9,429 nucleotides of DNA from assembly GCA_903921135.1 (NCBI GenBank), contig CAIXOY010000136.1:1-9429 (forward strand). The letters are read 5' to 3'. The notes beneath the pieces are model-generated. The model was not told where the DNA came from. It searched no databases and was given only the letters and a program-made list of their open reading frames with translations. The position numbers and the translations under genes were made by a program. This stretch comes from an uncultured Gammaproteobacteria bacterium (GTDB lineage: Bacteria > Pseudomonadota > Gammaproteobacteria > Pseudomonadales > UBA5518). Shown here piece after piece: positions 7,217-9,429 of this stretch (its first letter is position 1; the number at the start of each line of letters is the position of its first letter).

Positions 7217-8203
7217 ATGGAGCAGCCTGTGGAATACACCTCCGAGACCCTTTATCGCGCCTACCGCTCGATGAAACTCATCCGGGAGTTCGAGGAACGC
7301 ATCCGGGCCGAGTACCAGCTCGGCAATCTGCCCGGCTTCATCCACGTTTATCGCCAACAGGAGGCGATTGCCGTAGGCGTGTGCATGCACCTCAGTGACG
7401 AGGACTACATCGCCAGCACCCACCGCGGCCACGGGCACTGCATCGCCAAGGGCTGCGACATCGAAGAGATGCTGCTCGAACTCGCCTGCAAGCAGGACGG
7501 CATCTGCAAGGGCAAGGGCGGCTCGATGCACATCGCCGACATGAAGAAAGGCATGCTCGGCGCCAACGCCATCGTGGGCGGCGGGCCGCCCATCGCAGCG
7601 GGCGCGGCGCTGACGGCAAAAACACTCGGCAACGGCAAGGTGTCGGTGGCGTTCATCGGCGATGGCGCCTCAGACCAGGGCACCGTGGCGGAATCGCTGA
7701 ACCTGGCCACCGTGCTGCAACTGCCCATGATCTTCCTCTACGAAAACAACCACTACGCCGAGTTCACCAAGAGCCCCAAGCCCGATGGGCGCATCGCGGC
7801 GCGCGCCGGTGCCTACGGCATGCCCGCGGTGAGCATCGACGGCAGCGATTTCTTCACCGTCTACGAGACGCTGGCAGAGGCCGTAGAGCGCGGCCGCACG
7901 GGTGGCGGCCCCACGGCAGTAGAGGCCATCGCCACGCGCTATTACGGCCACTTCGAAGGCGATCCGCAGCAATACCGCGACGCCGCTGAAATTGCCGCCT
8001 CGCGCGCGAATGCCGATCCCATCGAGAAGTTCCTGCAGGATCACCGTTGCAAGGATCTCGATCCCGCGCAGATCGCAGCGATCGACGCCGGGATCCAGTC
8101 CATCCTCGACGCGGCAGTGACGCGTGCCCTCGCAGCAGAGGATCCGACGCCCGACCAGTTGTATACCGACGTCTATCTGAGTTACCGGGGAGAAACAGCG
8201 TGA
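7217..8203 (+). CDS. ThDP-dependent dehydrogenase E1 component, alpha subunit (acetoin/2-oxo acid type)
   Basis: Alpha chain of a heterotetrameric E1 that decarboxylates a 2-oxo acid, or cleaves acetoin or a similar ketol/diketone, on thiamine diphosphate and normally acylates the lipoyl group of an E2. It has 328 residues from the ATG at 7217. The ThDP/Mg motif runs from GDG (148-150) to NN (177-178), and HRGHGH (69-74) and KGKGGSMHI (98-106) are standard E1-alpha blocks. The forms GDGASDQGTVAESLNLA and YENNHYAEFT, and YYGHFEGDPQQYR (242-254) in place of the GHS phosphorylation loop of pyruvate dehydrogenases, resemble acetoin dehydrogenase AcoA as I remember it. The ATG directly follows the upstream TGA but has no Shine-Dalgarno; the GTG at 7229 has GGAG (7219-7222) six bases before it and may be the true start (324 residues). 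The stop overlaps the beta subunit start by four bases. Confidence 0.95.
   Translation: MEQPVEYTSETLYRAYRSMKLIREFEERIRAEYQLGNLPGFIHVYRQQEAIAVGVCMHLSDEDYIASTHRGHGHCIAKGCDIEEMLLELACKQDGICKGKGGSMHIADMKKGMLGANAIVGGGPPIAAGAALTAKTLGNGKVSVAFIGDGASDQGTVAESLNLATVLQLPMIFLYENNHYAEFTKSPKPDGRIAARAGAYGMPAVSIDGSDFFTVYETLAEAVERGRTGGGPTAVEAIATRYYGHFEGDPQQYRDAAEIAASRANADPIEKFLQDHRCKDLDPAQIAAIDAGIQSILDAAVTRALAAEDPTPDQLYTDVYLSYRGETA
7219..7222 (+). promoter_or_regulatory. Possible ribosome binding site favouring a GTG start at 7229
   Basis: GGAG sits inside the first codons of the longer reading of the alpha subunit, six bases before the in-frame GTG at 7229. No comparable site precedes the ATG at 7217, which could still start by coupling to the upstream TGA (7214-7216). 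Confidence 0.5.
8189..8192 (+). promoter_or_regulatory. Ribosome binding site fixing the GTG start of the E1 beta gene
   Basis: GGAG (within GGGGAG, 8187-8192) lies seven bases before the GTG at 8200. It supports a GTG start overlapping the alpha subunit stop as GTGA, rather than the longer open frame that runs back to 8047 inside the alpha gene. Confidence 0.85.
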
Positions 8204-9180
8204 GCAATCTCAGCATCCGCGAGGCCATCAACAAGACGCTCTTCGAGGAAATGGCGCGCGACGAGCGCGTGATCCTGATCGGCGAGGACGTCGCCAGCGA
8301 AGGCGGCGGTGCCTACGGCGTCTCCCTCGGCCTTGCCGAGGCTTTCGGCAAGCGCCGCGTGATCGACACCCCGATCACCGAGTCCGCGATCATTGGCGCC
8401 GCAGGCGGCGCGGCACTCACGGGCCTGCGCCCGGTGGCCGAACTGATGTTCATCGACTTCCTGGGCGTGTGTCTGGATCAACTGATGAACCAGATCGCGA
8501 AGTTCCGCTACATGTTCGGCGGCCGCGCCAGCACCCCGGTGACCATCCGGACGATGATCGGCTCGGGGATGGGCACGGGCCCGCAGCACTCCGCCATTCT
8601 TTACCCGCTGCTGGTGGCGATCCCCGGCATCAAGGTGGTGGCGCCCAGCAACGCCTATGACGCCAAGGGCCTGCTCGCGCAGGCGATCCGCGACGACGAC
8701 CCCGTGGTGTTCTGCGAGCACAAGGCGATCTACACCGAGAAGTGCGAGGTGCCCGACGAGCCCTACACCATCCCCTTCGGCAAGGCACGCACCGTGCGCG
8801 AGGGCACAGACGTCACCGTGGTGGCTTTCTCGCGCATGGTGCTGCTGGCCCGCGACGTGGCAGACAGCCTGCGTTCGCAGGGCATCTCGGTGGAAGTGAT
8901 CGATCCGCGCACGCTCTCGCCGCTCGATGACGAGGCGATCCTCGCCAGCGTGCAGAAGACCGGCCGCCTGGTGGTGCTCGACGAAGCAAACCCCTATTGC
9001 AGCATGGCCTCCGAGGTCTCGAGCATCATTGCCGAGAAAGGCTTCGACTACCTCGACGCACCGATCCGCAAAGTGACCGCCCCGCACACACCCGTGCCTG
9101 CAAGCCCGATCCTGGAGCGTGCCTACCTGCCTTCGCTCGCCGAGATCGAGGCAGCCATCCGCGCGACGGTGAACTACTGA
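8200..9180 (+). CDS. ThDP-dependent dehydrogenase E1 component, beta subunit
   Basis: Beta chain of the E1 heterotetramer with the preceding gene; 326 residues from GTG at 8200, the usual length of about 325-340. The N-terminal transketolase-type pyrimidine-binding domain holds LIGEDV (26-31), TPITESAIIGAAGGAA (57-72) and the substrate-side loop GSGMGTGPQHS (121-131). The C-terminal transketolase domain (about 195-320) carries VEVIDPRTLSPLD (231-243), VVLDEAN (258-264) and the closing DAPIRKVTAPHTPVPASP, typical of E1 beta (many relatives have Asp where this has His296). The start rests on the ribosome binding site at 8189-8192 and the GTGA overlap, which implies coupled translation and equal subunit amounts. 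Neither an E2 acyltransferase nor an E3 lipoamide dehydrogenase follows within the window; the next gene is a cytochrome c. The family is sure; the 2-oxo acid or ketol substrate is not determined. Confidence 0.96.
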   Translation: MSNLSIREAINKTLFEEMARDERVILIGEDVASEGGGAYGVSLGLAEAFGKRRVIDTPITESAIIGAAGGAALTGLRPVAELMFIDFLGVCLDQLMNQIAKFRYMFGGRASTPVTIRTMIGSGMGTGPQHSAILYPLLVAIPGIKVVAPSNAYDAKGLLAQAIRDDDPVVFCEHKAIYTEKCEVPDEPYTIPFGKARTVREGTDVTVVAFSRMVLLARDVADSLRSQGISVEVIDPRTLSPLDDEAILASVQKTGRLVVLDEANPYCSMASEVSSIIAEKGFDYLDAPIRKVTAPHTPVPASPILERAYLPSLAEIEAAIRATVNY

Positions 9181-9429
9181 TGATCCGGCGAAGCCCCGCC
9201 CTGCGCCTCGCGTTCGCTGCGCTCCTCGCGCCGGCGATGCTTGTTGCAGGCGCGGCGCTGGCCGAGGTCTCGGGCGAGGCGGTGTACCAGAAGCACTGCA
9301 GCAGCTGCCACGAAGGCAATGTGCCCCGCGCGCCGCACAACATCGTGTTCCGCATGAGTCCGCCCGAGCGCATCCTCGAGGCGCTCGAAAGCGGCGTGAT
9401 GAAGGGACAAGGCGCGGCGCTGTCGGCCG
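9180..9429 (+). CDS. Secreted c-type cytochrome domain protein, probably cytochrome c/PQQ fusion dehydrogenase (3' partial)
   Basis: Eighty-three codons are visible with no stop, so the gene continues past the window. The ATG overlaps the beta subunit stop by one base (TGATG), with a weak GGTGA (9169-9173) six bases upstream. Residues 1-28 are a signal peptide (RR..., hydrophobic core, cut after GAALA). The haem-binding CSSCH is at residues 40-44, and SGVMKGQGAALS (71-82) offers M74 as a likely axial ligand. The arrangement GEAVYQKHCSSCH, a short linker, then SPPERILEALESGVM resembles the N-terminal haem domain of polyvinyl alcohol dehydrogenase-type proteins, in which a PQQ propeller follows. 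The propeller itself lies outside the window, so a free small cytochrome c remains possible. It would act in the periplasm as an electron carrier for alcohol oxidation. Confidence 0.85.
   Translation, partial: MIRRSPALRLAFAALLAPAMLVAGAALAEVSGEAVYQKHCSSCHEGNVPRAPHNIVFRMSPPERILEALESGVMKGQGAALSA

Noticed and set aside
6227..7531. A 434-codon open frame on the minus strand opposite the M24 and E1 alpha genes
   Set aside because: It spans the boundary of two well-supported genes and has no recognisable domain; it is a compositional shadow.
8047..8199. N-terminal extension of the E1 beta protein from a start at 8047
   Set aside because: The added 51 residues are Arg/Ser/Asp-rich shadow of the alpha gene; GTG at 8200 with GGGGAG upstream gives the usual E1 beta N-terminus.
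8182..9087. A 301-codon open frame on the minus strand opposite the E1 beta gene
   Set aside because: Ala/His/Gly-rich shadow of a conserved gene with no supporting motif.

Overview
The window is a compact, GC-rich stretch in which every recognisable gene lies on the plus strand. The gene types (a TonB-dependent outer-membrane receptor, periplasmic PQQ and cytochrome c proteins with signal peptides) point to a Gram-negative, aerobic, PQQ-using proteobacterium. The receptor style (signal peptide followed by an EEIVVTG TonB box) is common in marine/environmental Gammaproteobacteria and in sphingomonads. I cannot decide the lineage from this sequence alone. There are no rRNA or tRNA genes, IS elements, CRISPR arrays or integration scars that I can see.

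Layout: (1) 1-1952, the 3' part of a periplasmic PQQ-dependent dehydrogenase of the glucose/quinate type, missing its start codon. (2) 1981-3255, a bacterial cytochrome P450, 28 bases downstream, with a 31-bp palindrome near its 3' end. (3) 3256-3381, a 126-base gap with a weak candidate promoter. (4) 3382-5883, a TonB-dependent receptor. (5) 5884-5950, a strong terminator-like hairpin and a consensus ribosome binding site serving a TTG start. (6) 5951-7216, an M24 (pita-bread) family hydrolase with altered active-site residues. (7) 7217-8203 and 8200-9180, the alpha and beta E1 subunits of a thiamine-diphosphate 2-oxo acid/acetoin dehydrogenase. (8) 9180-end, the start of a secreted c-type cytochrome, probably the N-terminal domain of a cytochrome c/PQQ fusion dehydrogenase like polyvinyl alcohol dehydrogenase.

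The last four genes abut or overlap at every junction (TGA|ATG, GTGA, TGATG) and look like a translationally coupled operon. The gene content reads as a catabolic cluster: uptake across the outer membrane, periplasmic alcohol oxidation by quinoproteins feeding electrons to cytochrome c, cytoplasmic hydroxylation by the P450, hydrolysis of a C-N or peptide-like bond by the M24 protein, and ThDP-dependent cleavage of a 2-oxo or vicinal-diketone/acetoin-type intermediate. No gene names the substrate, and the pathway order is inference. The most unusual points are the M24 protein with a non-canonical metal site coupled to an E1 pair that has no E2 or E3 beside it, and the palindrome inside the P450 gene.
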